From Afipia sp. (GTDB lineage Bacteria; Pseudomonadota; Alphaproteobacteria; Rhizobiales; Xanthobacteraceae), in the NCBI GenBank assembly GCA_017474385.1, contig JAFVHU010000137.1, positions 1 through 52,601 on the forward strand: a stretch of DNA of 52,601 nt, in the 5' to 3' direction. The notes beneath the pieces were generated by a model. The model did no database searches, was not told the DNA's origin, and saw only the letters and a list, made by a program, of their open reading frames with translations. A program made the position numbers and the translations under genes. Every line of letters begins with the position of its first letter. Position 1 is the stretch's first letter. This document shows, piece by piece, positions 30,242-40,208 of the stretch.

Positions 30242-32557
30242 ATGCTCGAAAGATTTTGCGTGAATCCGAAAGCTTGTTTAACCGTGTTCGCTGCCGCCGC
30301 TGTGATGGTGTTCGCAGCGTTAGCATCGGGCACCGCGTTCGCGGCCGACAACCTCGCGACTCATTTGTCAAAAGCTGCGCCGTCGGATCTCTTTCCTAGC
30401 GCCGACCGTTTCGGTCCTGTCCAAGGCGATCCGCCAATCGCGCCGGTCTATCAAAGCGATAAGCCGCTGGGCTTCGTTTATCTCAACTCCGATTTCGCCA
30501 ATGCGGTCGGCTATTCCGGTAAGCCGATACATACCCTCGTCGGAATAGATCCCAAGGGAATCCTGACGGGCCTCAAGCTGGTCGAGCACAAGGAACCCAT
30601 CGTGCTGGTGGGCATTCCCGAAAAGCGCATTCTGGAGGCCGTCAACAAGTTGATTGGCGCCGACTTGGGAAGCGTGGCGCGAGGTGCCGCGCCTGCCCCG
30701 CAGGTCGATATCATCAGCGGCGCGACTGTCACCGTTCTGGTGATCGGCGACAGCATCGTTCGGTCCGCCACCAAGCTGATCAGGAGCGGCCGTCTGGGCG
30801 CCCAAGCCAATCCAGCGGCCAGCACGGTGCCACGAATTTCGAGGACGATCGATTCAGCAAAAAGCGAAATTCGAGATTGGCAGAGCCTCGTCGGCGACGG
30901 ATCCGTCAAGAGGCTGCTTCTTTCGGTCGCGGACGTGAACAAGGCTTTCGAGAAAAACGGCAACGCCGCCGCGGCGGCGCGTCCGGAAGAAGGTGATCCG
31001 GACGAAACCTTCATTGATCTCTATGTGGCTGATGTCGCAGTGCCGACGATCGGCCGCAGTCTGCTCGGAGACGACGGTTACAATCGTTTGGTCGGCCGGT
31101 TGAAACCCGGACAACACGCGCTCGTCGTCGCCGGATCCGGCCGCTATTCGTTCAAGGGAGCCGCCTACGTCCGAGGAGGGATTTTCGATCGCGTCGAACT
31201 GATCCAGGAGACTAACAGCGTCCGCTTCCGCGACCGCGATCACACGCGCTTGGGCAATCTTGTTGCCGAAGGCGCGCCCGACTTCCCGGAAACCGCGCTG
31301 TTTACGGTGCCGCCCGAACTCGCGCTCGATCCGACCGAACCATGGGTGCTGCAGCTCCTGGTGCAGCGCGTCACCGGCGCGCGGGACAAGGCTCTAGTTA
31401 CCTTCGATCTCGGCTACACGCTTCCGGAAATCTACCTCAAACGCGAAGCGCCGCTTCAGCCCCCCGCCACCGCAGCGACACCGCCCGCCAAGTCGGCGCC
31501 CTCGACTGCTGAGAGGCGTGAAGCCGGTACGCCACCGCCCCCGACCGACGAAGAGCCGCTTTGGATGCGCATCTGGCGCGGCGACGTCGTCAAGATCGGA
31601 ATGACCGTCGTCGCGTTGGGCGCGCTTACGCTGATTTTCTTTTTTCAGAACTTCCTGGTCCGTCGCCCGGCGATATACGTCTGGGTCCGCCGGGGGTTCC
31701 TACTCTTCATCCTGGTCTGGCTGGGGTGGTATGCGAACGCTCAACTCTCGGTCGTCAACGTCCTGACCTTCGTCAACTCGTTGCTGACCGGCTTCAGCTG
31801 GGAGTATTTCCTCGCCGCCCCGCTGATCTTCATTCTTTGGGCATCGATCGCGGCTGGGCTGTTGTTCTGGGGACGCGGGCCGTTCTGCGGCTGGTTATGC
31901 CCCTTTGGAGCCCTGCAGGAGTTGCTCAACAACATCGCCCAAGCGCTTAAGGTCCCCCAGTTCAACGTGCCTTGGGGTCTGCACGAGCGGCTGTGGCCGA
32001 TCAAGTACATCATCTTTCTCGGCCTGTTCGGCATGTCACTGTACTCGACCGCGTTCGCCGAGCAACTCGCCGAGGTCGAACCCTTCAAGACCTCCATCAT
32101 CCTGAAATTTGCGCGCGAATGGCCGTTTGTCCTCTATGCGCTGACGCTGCTCGCGGCCGGCCTGTTCGTCGAGCGTTTCTTCTGTCGCTACATGTGTCCG
32201 CTCGGTGCTGCACTCGCGATTCCGGGCCGCATCCGGATGTTCGAGTGGCTCAGGCGCTGGCCGGAATGCGGCTCGCCTTGCCAGCGCTGTGCCAAGGAAT
32301 GTCCAGTGCAAGCGATTCATCCCGACGGGCACATCAACGTCAACGAGTGCATCTACTGCATGCACTGTCAGGAACTGTATTTCGATGACCATCGCTGCCC
32401 GCACATGATCCAGGTTCGGCTGAAGCGCGAGAAGCGCGAGGCTCTTTCTTCGCCCTCGATGCGCAGCGGCGGCAAGGGTCCGAATACCGTCATCACTGCC
32501 GGAGGCAAGCCCATCGGCTCGCAGCCTGCTGCTGCCATCACACCACCCGCAACCTGA
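30242..32557 (+). CDS. nosR: Nitrous oxide reductase regulator and electron donor NosR
   Basis: This membrane flavo-iron-sulfur protein of 771 residues is needed for nos expression and N2O reduction in the family. There is a signal region (VFAAAAVMVFAALASGTAFA), then a periplasmic FMN-binding domain with the covalent-FMN motif SGATVTVLVIGDS near residue 160. About five membrane helices follow, with CGWLCPFGAL and CRYMCPLGAAL (CxxxCP motifs). The C-terminal ferredoxin-like cysteines are CGSPCQRCAKECPVQAIH and CIYCMHCQELY. The ATG at 30242 or the GTG at 30233 may be the start. nosZ begins 16 bases after the stop. Confidence 0.95.
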   Translation: MLERFCVNPKACLTVFAAAAVMVFAALASGTAFAADNLATHLSKAAPSDLFPSADRFGPVQGDPPIAPVYQSDKPLGFVYLNSDFANAVGYSGKPIHTLVGIDPKGILTGLKLVEHKEPIVLVGIPEKRILEAVNKLIGADLGSVARGAAPAPQVDIISGATVTVLVIGDSIVRSATKLIRSGRLGAQANPAASTVPRISRTIDSAKSEIRDWQSLVGDGSVKRLLLSVADVNKAFEKNGNAAAAARPEEGDPDETFIDLYVADVAVPTIGRSLLGDDGYNRLVGRLKPGQHALVVAGSGRYSFKGAAYVRGGIFDRVELIQETNSVRFRDRDHTRLGNLVAEGAPDFPETALFTVPPELALDPTEPWVLQLLVQRVTGARDKALVTFDLGYTLPEIYLKREAPLQPPATAATPPAKSAPSTAERREAGTPPPPTDEEPLWMRIWRGDVVKIGMTVVALGALTLIFFFQNFLVRRPAIYVWVRRGFLLFILVWLGWYANAQLSVVNVLTFVNSLLTGFSWEYFLAAPLIFILWASIAAGLLFWGRGPFCGWLCPFGALQELLNNIAQALKVPQFNVPWGLHERLWPIKYIIFLGLFGMSLYSTAFAEQLAEVEPFKTSIILKFAREWPFVLYALTLLAAGLFVERFFCRYMCPLGAALAIPGRIRMFEWLRRWPECGSPCQRCAKECPVQAIHPDGHINVNECIYCMHCQELYFDDHRCPHMIQVRLKREKREALSSPSMRSGGKGPNTVITAGGKPIGSQPAAAITPPAT

Positions 32558-32573
32558 AGCTTAGGAGACTATT

Positions 32574-34523
32574 ATGAGCGAAAATGAAAATGCAAAGGGC
32601 GTGAGCCGACGCAAATTGCTTGGAACGACTGCAGCAGCTGCGGGCGTGGGCCTCGCCGGCGGCGTTGCGCTCAAGACCGACGGCGTAATCACAGCTGCTG
32701 ACGCGCAGACCAAGACGACACCCGCGAAGGCGGCGCCCGCAGCGCGGCCCGCGGTTCTGAAGGCCGAAGTGCATCCTGGCGAGCTGGATGAATACTATAC
32801 CTTTTTTTCGAGCGGCCAGTCCGGTGAATTGCGTATCGTTGGCTTGCCGTCGATGCGTGAGTTAATGCGGGTACCAGTGTTTAATCGCTGCAGCGCCACA
32901 GGTTGGGGCCAGACCAATGAAAGTCTGAAAGTACTGACCGAGGGGCTGTTGCCCGAGACCCGCGAGTTCCTCAAGACCCGCGGCGGCACCTACATGAATG
33001 GCGACCTGCATCACCCGCACATCTCCTTCACCGACGGCACCTATGATGGCCGCTATGCCTTCATGAATGATAAGTCCAACACCCGCGTCGCGCGGGTGCG
33101 TCTCGACGTAATGAAGTGCGACAAGATCATCCAGCTTCCGAACCAGCACACGGTGCACGGCTTGCGCGTGCAGAAATATCCCCGTACCGGCTATGTGTTC
33201 GCCAACGGCGAGGATGGCGTGCCGATGCCGAACGACGGCAAGATACTCGACGATCCAAAGCAGTATCGCTCGATCTTCAGCGCGATTGACGGCGACACCA
33301 TGAAGGTGGCCTGGCAGGTGATCGTCAGCGGCAATCTCGATAACGTCGATGCCGACTACCAGGGCAAGTACGCCTTCTCCACCTGCTACAATTCGGAAGA
33401 GGGCGTCACCCTCGCAGATATGACCGCCAAGGAGCAGGACTGGGTCACGATCTTCAACATCAAGCGCATCGAAGAGGCGGTGAAGAAGGGGGACTTCAAG
33501 GAAATCAACGGCGTGCCTGTCATCGATGGTCGCAAGGGCTCGCCCTATACCCGCTATGTCCCAGTTTCCAACAGCCCGCACGGCATGAACACCGCGCCGG
33601 ATGGCATCCATATCGTGGCGGCGGGCAAGCTCTCTCCCACGGTCACGGTGATGGACGTGCGGCTGTTCGACCAGTTGTTCGACGACAAGATCCAACCGCG
33701 CGACGTCGTGGTCGCGGAGCCGGAACTCGGCCTCGGACCCTTGCACACGGCCTATGACGGCAAAGGCAACGCCTACACGACGCTCTTTCTCGACAGTCAG
33801 GTCTGCAAGTGGAACATCGATCTTGCCAGGCGCGCGTTCAAGGGCGAGAAGGTCGATCCGATCCTTCAGAAACTCGATGTGCACTATCAGCCCGGCCACA
33901 ACCATACCTCGATGGGACAGACCAAGGAAGCCGACGGAAAGTGGCTGATCTCGCTCAACAAGTTCTCAAAGGACCGCTTCCTCAATGTCGGGCCGCTTAA
34001 GCCCGAGAACGACCAACTGATCGATATCTCCGGCGACAAGATGAAACTGGTCCATGACGGTCCGAGCTTTGCCGAACCTCATGACGCCACCATCGTTCAC
34101 CGCTCCAAGATCAACCCGGTTTCGATCTGGGATCGTGCCGATCCGTTCTTTGCCGATGCCGTCAAGCAGGCCAAGACCGACGGAATCGATCTCGAGGCCG
34201 ACTCCAAGGTGATCCGGGACGGCAACAAGGTCCGTGTTTACATGACGTCGACCGCGCCGGCGTTCGGTCTCGAGCAGTTCCAGATCAAGCAGGGCGATGA
34301 GGTCACCGTCTACGTCACCAACATCGACGCGGTGGAAGACCTGACGCACGGTTTCTGCATCGTGAACTATGGGGTCAACATGGAAGTAGCGCCCATGGCG
34401 ACGGCCTCGGTGACGTTCACGGCGGATAAGGCCGGCGTCTTCTGGTACTATTGTTCGTGGTTCTGCCACGCCATGCACATGGAGATGAAGGGCCGCATGA
34501 TGGTCGAACCCAAGTCGGTTTGA
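32574..34523 (+). CDS. nosZ: Nitrous oxide reductase NosZ (clade I, Tat-exported)
   Basis: This 649-residue periplasmic enzyme reduces N2O to N2. The Tat signal is [20 protein letters not shown], which marks the typical clade I form. The beta-propeller part holds CuZ-site histidines (for example [18 protein letters not shown]). The C-terminal cupredoxin domain has the CuA site: C627, C631, H635 and M638 in [18 protein letters not shown] precedes the ATG at 32574. All copper ligands that I can check are present, so the enzyme should be active. Confidence 0.97.
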   Translation: MSENENAKGVSRRKLLGTTAAAAGVGLAGGVALKTDGVITAADAQTKTTPAKAAPAARPAVLKAEVHPGELDEYYTFFSSGQSGELRIVGLPSMRELMRVPVFNRCSATGWGQTNESLKVLTEGLLPETREFLKTRGGTYMNGDLHHPHISFTDGTYDGRYAFMNDKSNTRVARVRLDVMKCDKIIQLPNQHTVHGLRVQKYPRTGYVFANGEDGVPMPNDGKILDDPKQYRSIFSAIDGDTMKVAWQVIVSGNLDNVDADYQGKYAFSTCYNSEEGVTLADMTAKEQDWVTIFNIKRIEEAVKKGDFKEINGVPVIDGRKGSPYTRYVPVSNSPHGMNTAPDGIHIVAAGKLSPTVTVMDVRLFDQLFDDKIQPRDVVVAEPELGLGPLHTAYDGKGNAYTTLFLDSQVCKWNIDLARRAFKGEKVDPILQKLDVHYQPGHNHTSMGQTKEADGKWLISLNKFSKDRFLNVGPLKPENDQLIDISGDKMKLVHDGPSFAEPHDATIVHRSKINPVSIWDRADPFFADAVKQAKTDGIDLEADSKVIRDGNKVRVYMTSTAPAFGLEQFQIKQGDEVTVYVTNIDAVEDLTHGFCIVNYGVNMEVAPMATASVTFTADKAGVFWYYCSWFCHAMHMEMKGRMMVEPKSV

Positions 34524-34537
34524 GGCGGGATCGGCAC

Positions 34538-35899
34538 ATGCTCTTCCTTTTACGAATCCTTCCGGCGGCGATCTTCGCCGTCGGAATCCCGGGCTTTGCG
34601 GTTGCGGAGACGCTGAGGGCCGTTCCGGAGCAGCCGTTGCAGGCTGTGCTGGACCGGGCCCTTGACGGCGACGTCATCGAACTCTCAGCGGGTGAGTACA
34701 AGGGTGCGATCAGGATCGAGCGGCGCGTGGTATTAAGCGGACGGCCGGGCGCCGTACTCGACGGCGGCGGTGCCGGCAACGTCGTCACCGTGACATCGCC
34801 TGATGTCACGGTTCGCGGCATAACCATCCGGGGATCGGGCTACGATCTGGAAAAGATGGATTCCGGTGTGTTTCTCGCGAAGACCGCGCAACGTGCCCTA
34901 GTCGAAAACAACCGCTTCGAAGGCAACCTTTACGGTGTTTACGTCCATGGCGCGACGGGGTCACGCGTGCAGCGAAATATCATTGAGGGCATGCAGGACA
35001 GACGGCTCAACGAACGCGGTAACGGCGTATCGGTCTGGAATGCGCCCGATGTCACCATCGCCGAGAATACGTTCCGCTACGGCCGCGACGGCATCTTCAC
35101 GATTTCCAGCCGCAAGGACCGCTTCATCAACAACCGCTTCGACCAAGTTCGGTTCGCGGTGCATTACATGTACACCAACGACAGCGAAGTCAGCGGCAAC
35201 GTTTCCATCGGCAATCACGTTGGCTACGCTATCATGTATTCGAACCGGCTAATGATCCGCAACAACATCTCGGACCGCGACCGCGACTACGGACTGCTGT
35301 TCAACTACGCTAATTACGCCGAGATCGACGGCAATTGGGTTAACGGTGGCTCGCTCGATAATATTGCAAGCAGGAAGGACGAAGGTCCGGTCGAAGAACG
35401 CGGCATGCTGCCGGAATCGAAACCCGAACCGGGCCTGCGCAGCGGACCAGGGAAATGCGTCTTCATCTACAACACCAACCACAACAAGTTTCGTAACAAC
35501 TGGTTCGAGCGTTGCGGCATCGGGGTTCATTTCACTGCCGGCTCCGAGGGTAACGAGATCACCGGCAACGCTTTTGTCGGTAACCGAAACCAAGTGAAGT
35601 ATGTCGGCACCCGCGACCTCGACTGGTCTAAGGGAGGCCGCGGCAACTACTGGAGCGACAATCCGGCGTTCGATCTCAATGGCGACGGCATCGCCGACAC
35701 CGCCTACCGCCCCAACGATCTCGTCGACCGGGTGCTGTGGACCGCGCCGTCGGCGAAGGTGCTGATCAACAGCCCCGCGGTGCAGGTGCTGCGCTGGGCG
35801 CAGGCGCAGTTTCCCGCGCTTTATCCCGGCGGCGTCGTCGACACCCATCCTTTGATCGCGCCACCGCCGAAGCCATCAACCAGTCGGAGGCTCCAATGA
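34538..35899 (+). CDS. nosD: Nitrous oxide reductase maturation protein NosD
   Basis: A periplasmic protein of 453 residues that, with the NosFY ABC complex, delivers sulfur or copper for CuZ assembly. It has a signal peptide (FLLRILPAAIFAVGIPGFAVA) and then a right-handed beta-helix of CASH repeats (VENNRFEGNLYGVYVHGATG, RNIIEGMQDRRLNERGNGVS, ISDRDRDYGLLFNYANYAE). The ATG at 34538 is chosen because upstream codons overlap nosZ and lack a signal. Its stop overlaps the nosF start (ATGA). Confidence 0.93.
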   Translation: MLFLLRILPAAIFAVGIPGFAVAETLRAVPEQPLQAVLDRALDGDVIELSAGEYKGAIRIERRVVLSGRPGAVLDGGGAGNVVTVTSPDVTVRGITIRGSGYDLEKMDSGVFLAKTAQRALVENNRFEGNLYGVYVHGATGSRVQRNIIEGMQDRRLNERGNGVSVWNAPDVTIAENTFRYGRDGIFTISSRKDRFINNRFDQVRFAVHYMYTNDSEVSGNVSIGNHVGYAIMYSNRLMIRNNISDRDRDYGLLFNYANYAEIDGNWVNGGSLDNIASRKDEGPVEERGMLPESKPEPGLRSGPGKCVFIYNTNHNKFRNNWFERCGIGVHFTAGSEGNEITGNAFVGNRNQVKYVGTRDLDWSKGGRGNYWSDNPAFDLNGDGIADTAYRPNDLVDRVLWTAPSAKVLINSPAVQVLRWAQAQFPALYPGGVVDTHPLIAPPPKPSTSRRLQ

Positions 35900-36798
35900 C
35901 CATCACTGTCGCCGTCAACGGCGTGGAGAAGAGGTACGGCGCGGTCAAGGCGCTGCGCAATGTTTCGTTCGACCTCGGTCCGGGACGGCTGAACGCGTTG
36001 GTCGGCCACAACGGCGCCGGCAAGACCACGCTGATCAAGCTGATGCTCGGCCTCATTCATGCCGAGCGCGGCGCGGTCCGCGTGCTTGACGAGGATCCGG
36101 CGGCCGGCCAATTCTCGGCGCGCCGGCAGCTCGGCTATCTGCCGGAGAATGTCGCGTTCAACGCCGCTTTGACCGGGCGCGAAACGCTGGCGTTCTACGC
36201 GCGGCTGAAGCAGATGGAGCCCGCTTCGGCCTGGCCGCTGCTCGACCGCGTCGGCCTGATGCATGCCGCCGATCGCAGGGTCGGGACTTATTCCAAGGGC
36301 ATGCGCCAGCGCCTCGGCCTAGCCCAGGCGCTGCTGGGGCGGCCGCGCGTCCTGCTACTGGACGAGCCGACCACGGGGCTAGACCCGGCGCTGCGTCAGA
36401 CCTTCTACGAGATCCTTGGCGAATTGCGCGACGACGGCGCCACCGTCCTGATCTCCTCGCACGCGCTCACCGAACTTGAGGATCGCGCCGAGCATGTGTT
36501 GATCATGAACCGCGGGCTACTGGTCGCGCAGGGCACGCTGGCGGAACTGCGCTCGATCTCGCAACTGCCAATCCGGGTTTCGCTCGATATTGCGCCCGGG
36601 GCCACCGTCCCGCCGGGATGGATAAACGGGACGAGTGTCGCAACTCCGCATGGCCGCATCCTGCTGGTGCCCGATGAGGTCAGCAAGATGGAGTTGCTGC
36701 GCGTCGCGGCCGGCGATCCCTGCGTCACCAATATCGAGATCGCGGCTCCGACGCTCGACGATCTCTACGCCCATTTTCTGCGAGGGAATGCCGCATGA
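35896..36798 (+). CDS. nosF: ABC transporter ATP-binding protein NosF
   Basis: The 300-residue ATPase has Walker A GHNGAGKTT at residues 38-46, signature YSKGMRQRLGLAQ, Walker B RVLLLDEPTTGLDP and the switch histidine in LISSHALTELED. It energises NosY and works with NosD in CuZ maturation. The start overlaps the nosD stop and its own stop overlaps nosY, so nosDFY are translationally coupled. Confidence 0.94.
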   Translation: MTITVAVNGVEKRYGAVKALRNVSFDLGPGRLNALVGHNGAGKTTLIKLMLGLIHAERGAVRVLDEDPAAGQFSARRQLGYLPENVAFNAALTGRETLAFYARLKQMEPASAWPLLDRVGLMHAADRRVGTYSKGMRQRLGLAQALLGRPRVLLLDEPTTGLDPALRQTFYEILGELRDDGATVLISSHALTELEDRAEHVLIMNRGLLVAQGTLAELRSISQLPIRVSLDIAPGATVPPGWINGTSVATPHGRILLVPDEVSKMELLRVAAGDPCVTNIEIAAPTLDDLYAHFLRGNAA

Positions 36799-37622
36799 GA
36801 AACATCGTCATCATCGCGGCGAAGGAAATCAAGGAAGGCTTGCGCAACCGCTGGGTTCTGGCGACTACATTGCTCTTGGCCGCGCTGTCGCTGTCCTTGA
36901 CATTCCTCGGCAGCGCGCCGACTGGCAACGTCGGCGCCGGCGCGCTTGACGTCGTGGTCGTCAGCCTGTCTAGCCTCACCATCTTTCTGCTACCGCTGAT
37001 CGCCCTTTTAATCTCGCATGACGCGGTGGTCGGCGAGATGGAGCGGGGCACCATGATCCTGCTGCTCAGCTATCCCGTCGGCCGCTATCAGGTTATCCTT
37101 GGAAAATTCTGCGGACATGTGTTGATCCTCGCCTTCGCCACCGTGATCGGCTATGGCGCGGCGGCCGCAGCACTTGCCATCACCGGCGCCTCAGTGCTGG
37201 CCTCGAGTTGGTACGCCTTCGCTTCGATGCTCGGAACATCGATCCTGCTCGGTGCGGTGTTTGTTGCGATCGGATATCTGATCAGCAGCCTTGTGCGCGA
37301 TCGCGGTACCGCAGCGGGCATTTCCGTGGGGGTTTGGCTGTTGATGGTGCTGGTGTTCGACATGGCGCTGCTCGGCATCCTGGTGGTCGATCAGGGGCGC
37401 ATCGTCTCGGCGCCGGTGCTCGAGGCACTGCTGTTCCTCAACCCGACCGATCTTTATCGGCTGACCAATCTGACCGGGTTCAACGTTAGCCAGTTTTCCG
37501 GCATGGCCGGACTGGCCGGGACCGCGAGCACGAGCATCGGCGCACTGCTGCTGGGTCTGGTGGTCTGGATAGCCGCGCCGCTCGGGCTCGCGACCGCATT
37601 CTTTGCGCGGAGAGAATTATGA
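36795..37622 (+). CDS. nosY: ABC transporter permease NosY
   Basis: A 275-residue membrane protein with six hydrophobic segments. It opens MRNIVIIAAKEIKEGLRNRW, the cytoplasmic helix typical of the family, and shows ALLISHDAVVGEMERGTMILLLSYPV. It is the membrane part of the NosFY complex. The ATG overlaps nosF and the stop overlaps nosL. Confidence 0.93.
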   Translation: MRNIVIIAAKEIKEGLRNRWVLATTLLLAALSLSLTFLGSAPTGNVGAGALDVVVVSLSSLTIFLLPLIALLISHDAVVGEMERGTMILLLSYPVGRYQVILGKFCGHVLILAFATVIGYGAAAAALAITGASVLASSWYAFASMLGTSILLGAVFVAIGYLISSLVRDRGTAAGISVGVWLLMVLVFDMALLGILVVDQGRIVSAPVLEALLFLNPTDLYRLTNLTGFNVSQFSGMAGLAGTASTSIGALLLGLVVWIAAPLGLATAFFARREL

Positions 37623-38176
37623 GTTTGCGAACCTTGCGAATCCTGGCCGCCGCTCTCGCCGCGATCTTTCTCGCGGGATGCAATCAGGATGCAGCCAATT
37701 CGGTGGTGCCGCCGCCGGTGGCGCTCAACAGCGACGCCATGGGCGTGTTCTGCGGCATGAATCTGCTCGAACATCCCGGACCAAAAGGCCAGATTATTAC
37801 GGCCGGCCGGATCGACCCATTCTGGTTCTCGTCGGTCCGCGACACCGTGGCCTTCACCTTGATGCCCGACCAGCCCCGCGACATCCGGGCGATCTATGTT
37901 TCGGACATGGCGCGGGCGACAAGCTGGGATAATCCGGGCCCAACAAACTGGGTCGATGCGCGCAAGGCATTTTTCGTGATCGAAAGCCGCAAACAGGGCG
38001 GCATGGGAGCAGCCGAGGCGGTGCCGTTCGGAAATCGCGAGGCCGCCGAAGCGTTTGCCAACGACAATGCCGGCCGGGTGGTGACATTCGAGCAAATCCC
38101 AAGTGCATACGTGCTCGGCAGCGACGTGCCGATCGACCAGAGCCAGCACGGTCGTCCGGACGTGCGGGTCAACTGA
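37619..38176 (+). CDS. nosL: Copper chaperone lipoprotein NosL
   Basis: This 185-residue outer-membrane-type lipoprotein has the lipobox LAGC with cysteine 21. The copper(I)-binding CGM motif lies in MGVFCGMNLLEH near residue 45, followed by the conserved HPGPKGQI. NosL supplies copper to apo-NosZ. The start overlaps the nosY stop. The C-terminal tail (DQSQHGRPDVRVN) is polar and not conserved. Confidence 0.92.
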   Translation: MSLRTLRILAAALAAIFLAGCNQDAANSVVPPPVALNSDAMGVFCGMNLLEHPGPKGQIITAGRIDPFWFSSVRDTVAFTLMPDQPRDIRAIYVSDMARATSWDNPGPTNWVDARKAFFVIESRKQGGMGAAEAVPFGNREAAEAFANDNAGRVVTFEQIPSAYVLGSDVPIDQSQHGRPDVRVN

Positions 38177-38189
38177 CGAGGAACAGCCG

Positions 38190-39188
38190 ATGCTCAAACG
38201 AGAACTCACCCGTCGGCGCATGATCGTCATTGCCGCGAGCGCCGCCGGATCGACATTTCTGACCGGCGGCCGAGCGGCCGCGGCGGACGAATCTGTGCGC
38301 TGGCGCGGATCAGCGCTCGGGGCGCAGGTGTCGATCGAGATCCATCATTCGGACCGCGAAGAGGCCCAACGGCTGGTTTACAGATGTGTGTTAGATGTAC
38401 GGCGGCTTGAGCAACAGTTCAGCCTGTACCGGACCGATTCAGCGATCTCAAAGCTCAACCGCACCGGCATCCTCGTTTCTCCCAGCACTGAGATGGTCGC
38501 ACTGTTGAAGTCCGCGTTGCGGTTCGCGAGTGTGACCGACGGCGCGTTCGATCCGACGGTCCAGCCGCTTTGGCAGCTTTACGCCGAACACTTTTCTTCG
38601 GACGAACCGCACCCCGCCGGCCCGTCGGCGCAAAAGCTGGCTGAGACGCTCGCGAAGGTTGGCCATAGCGGCTTGCTGGTTAGTGACGATCGCGTGGCAC
38701 TCCTCAAGCCCGGCGCCGCGATCACCTTGAACGGCATCGCACAAGGATACGCCACTGACCGCGTTGTGGATATTTTACGCGGATCGGGGTTATCAACGAC
38801 GCTCGTCAATATGGGCGAGATACGCGCGATCGCAGCTAGACCGGATGGGACACCATGGCGCGTCGGACTAGCCGATCCGGACGAGGCCGGCGCGCTCACG
38901 GAAACCATCGATCTTGTCGATCGCGCGGTTGCGACCACCGCCGGAGCGGGTTTCCGTTTCGACACGGCGGGTCGGTTCAATCATCTGTTCGACCCAAAGA
39001 CTGGACGCAGTCCCGCCCTGTACCGCACGGTCAGCGTGATCGCTCCGACCGCAACCGAAGCCGACGCGCTTTCGACGGCTTTCAGCCTGATGCCAGCGTC
39101 TCGGATCGCCGACGTTGTTGCGGTTCGGTCGGGCACGCAGGTTCGGCTGACCACTGCAGACGGACGATCGTGCGTGTACGGCGCATGA
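38190..39188 (+). CDS. nosX: FAD:protein FMN transferase NosX (ApbE family)
   Basis: The 332-residue enzyme attaches FMN to the NosR flavin domain at a threonine. A Tat-like signal is at the start (LTRRRMIVIAASAAGSTFLT). ApbE marks are RWRGSALGAQVSIEI, FSLYRTDSAISKLNR, ITLNGIAQGYATDRV, NMGEIRAIA and the metal/FAD region RFNHLFDPKTGRSP. The ATG at 38190 lies 13 bases after nosL. It completes the nosRZDFYLX order typical of alphaproteobacteria. Confidence 0.93.
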   Translation: MLKRELTRRRMIVIAASAAGSTFLTGGRAAAADESVRWRGSALGAQVSIEIHHSDREEAQRLVYRCVLDVRRLEQQFSLYRTDSAISKLNRTGILVSPSTEMVALLKSALRFASVTDGAFDPTVQPLWQLYAEHFSSDEPHPAGPSAQKLAETLAKVGHSGLLVSDDRVALLKPGAAITLNGIAQGYATDRVVDILRGSGLSTTLVNMGEIRAIAARPDGTPWRVGLADPDEAGALTETIDLVDRAVATTAGAGFRFDTAGRFNHLFDPKTGRSPALYRTVSVIAPTATEADALSTAFSLMPASRIADVVAVRSGTQVRLTTADGRSCVYGA

Positions 39189-39282
39189 CGACGGTCGCCC
39201 GACATCGGATCTCAAAGTCGGAGATAAACTAAACGCGAGGTGTTGAGCTTTTGAATGGCGAACGTGAAAAGAGGAGAATGGA

Positions 39283-39666
39283 ATGCGAGGACTGTTGTTC
39301 ATTACGCTGTTGGTAGTTGCGTGCTCGGGTGAAGTAAGGGCTCAGGACGCCGTCGCAGGCGAGAAGGTTTTCGCCGTCTGCAAGGCTTGTCACCAGATCG
39401 GTGAGAACGCAAAGAACGTCGTCGGACCGACTCTCAACGGCCTCATAGGCCGCAAGGCTGGCAGCGTGCCGGGCTACTCATATTCTGTCGCGAACAAGGA
39501 CTCCGGTATCACTTGGGACGAGTCGACCTTCCGCGAATACATCAAGGATCCCAAGGCCAAGATTCCGGGCACAAAGATGATCTACGCCGGATTGAAGGAT
39601 GAAAAAAGAACCACTGACTTGATCGCGTTCCTGAAGCAGTTCGACGCCGACGGCAAAAAGAAGTAG
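39283..39666 (+). CDS. Class I cytochrome c (c2/c552 type)
   Basis: A small periplasmic electron carrier of 127 residues with a signal peptide ending near VRA-Q21. One heme site is present, C33-KA-C36-H37, with the second ligand methionine 99 in PGTKMIYAG. The insertion around GRKAGSVPGYSYSVANKDSG is typical of cytochromes c2 and mitochondrial-type c. It lies 94 bases after nosX on the same strand with GGAG before the ATG. It could carry electrons from the bc1 complex to NosZ or an oxidase. Confidence 0.93.
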   Translation: MRGLLFITLLVVACSGEVRAQDAVAGEKVFAVCKACHQIGENAKNVVGPTLNGLIGRKAGSVPGYSYSVANKDSGITWDESTFREYIKDPKAKIPGTKMIYAGLKDEKRTTDLIAFLKQFDADGKKK

Positions 39667-39910
39667 TGGCTGTTCTAAAACGTAGCTTCTTTAATTTGTA
39701 ACCGAAAAGAGACGCGGGACCCGAAAAAATAAGCTTTCCGGGGCCCGAGTCATTTAGGAGATGTAAACGAGTTCACAGACGAAAGCGCAGGAATCGGAAT
39801 TTGTAACAGTGAACTTGAGAAACTCCTGCGGGAGGGCCCTTCCTTCAGAACCGAAGGACCAGCGAATTTCTGCAACTCCACAGATCGTCTCGTTCGGCGC
39901 TACCGGTACC

Positions 39911-40192
39911 TTAAAGGCGGGTTACGCCGAGACTGTTGAGAAACTCGTAGAGGCGCTCCACGCTGTAGTCGTCGGTACGCCCGTTGCGGAGTTCGGACAC
40001 CTTCTTGCGAGAGAGTCCCATGATCACGCCCGCCGCGCCATCGCTCAGACCGCGTTCAACGATGACGTCGTCGACCTTCGAAACGAGCTTAGCCTTCAGG
40101 AGTCGCGTTTCATCATCCGGAAGTCCGAGGTTTGCGAAGACGTTGCCGGACCCAATGGTGCCCAATGCAGTCCGCCGATGCTTCTGCGTCAT
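39911..40192 (-). CDS. XRE-family antitoxin-like DNA-binding protein
   Basis: This 93-residue protein is of the HigA-like small XRE group: LVSKVDDVIVERGLSDGAAG, VIMGLSRKKVSELRNGRTDD, YSVERLYEFLNSLG. Such proteins usually repress toxin operons. It begins 17 bases after the PIN-domain gene on the same strand and is the third gene of that unit. It may be a second antitoxin or the regulator of the set. Confidence 0.78.
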   Translation of the reverse strand: MTQKHRRTALGTIGSGNVFANLGLPDDETRLLKAKLVSKVDDVIVERGLSDGAAGVIMGLSRKKVSELRNGRTDDYSVERLYEFLNSLGVTRL

Positions 40193-40208
40193 CGCTCCGC
40201 CCCCGTGC

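Noticed and set aside
32862-33905. Long 347-residue frame opposite nosZ
   Set aside because: It is His/Val/Asp-rich antisense sequence exactly opposite nosZ, with no domain pattern and no ribosome-binding site. It is a product of codon bias.
35249-35848. 199-residue frame opposite nosD
   Set aside because: Antisense to a well-supported gene, Val/Ala-rich, and without a recognisable motif.
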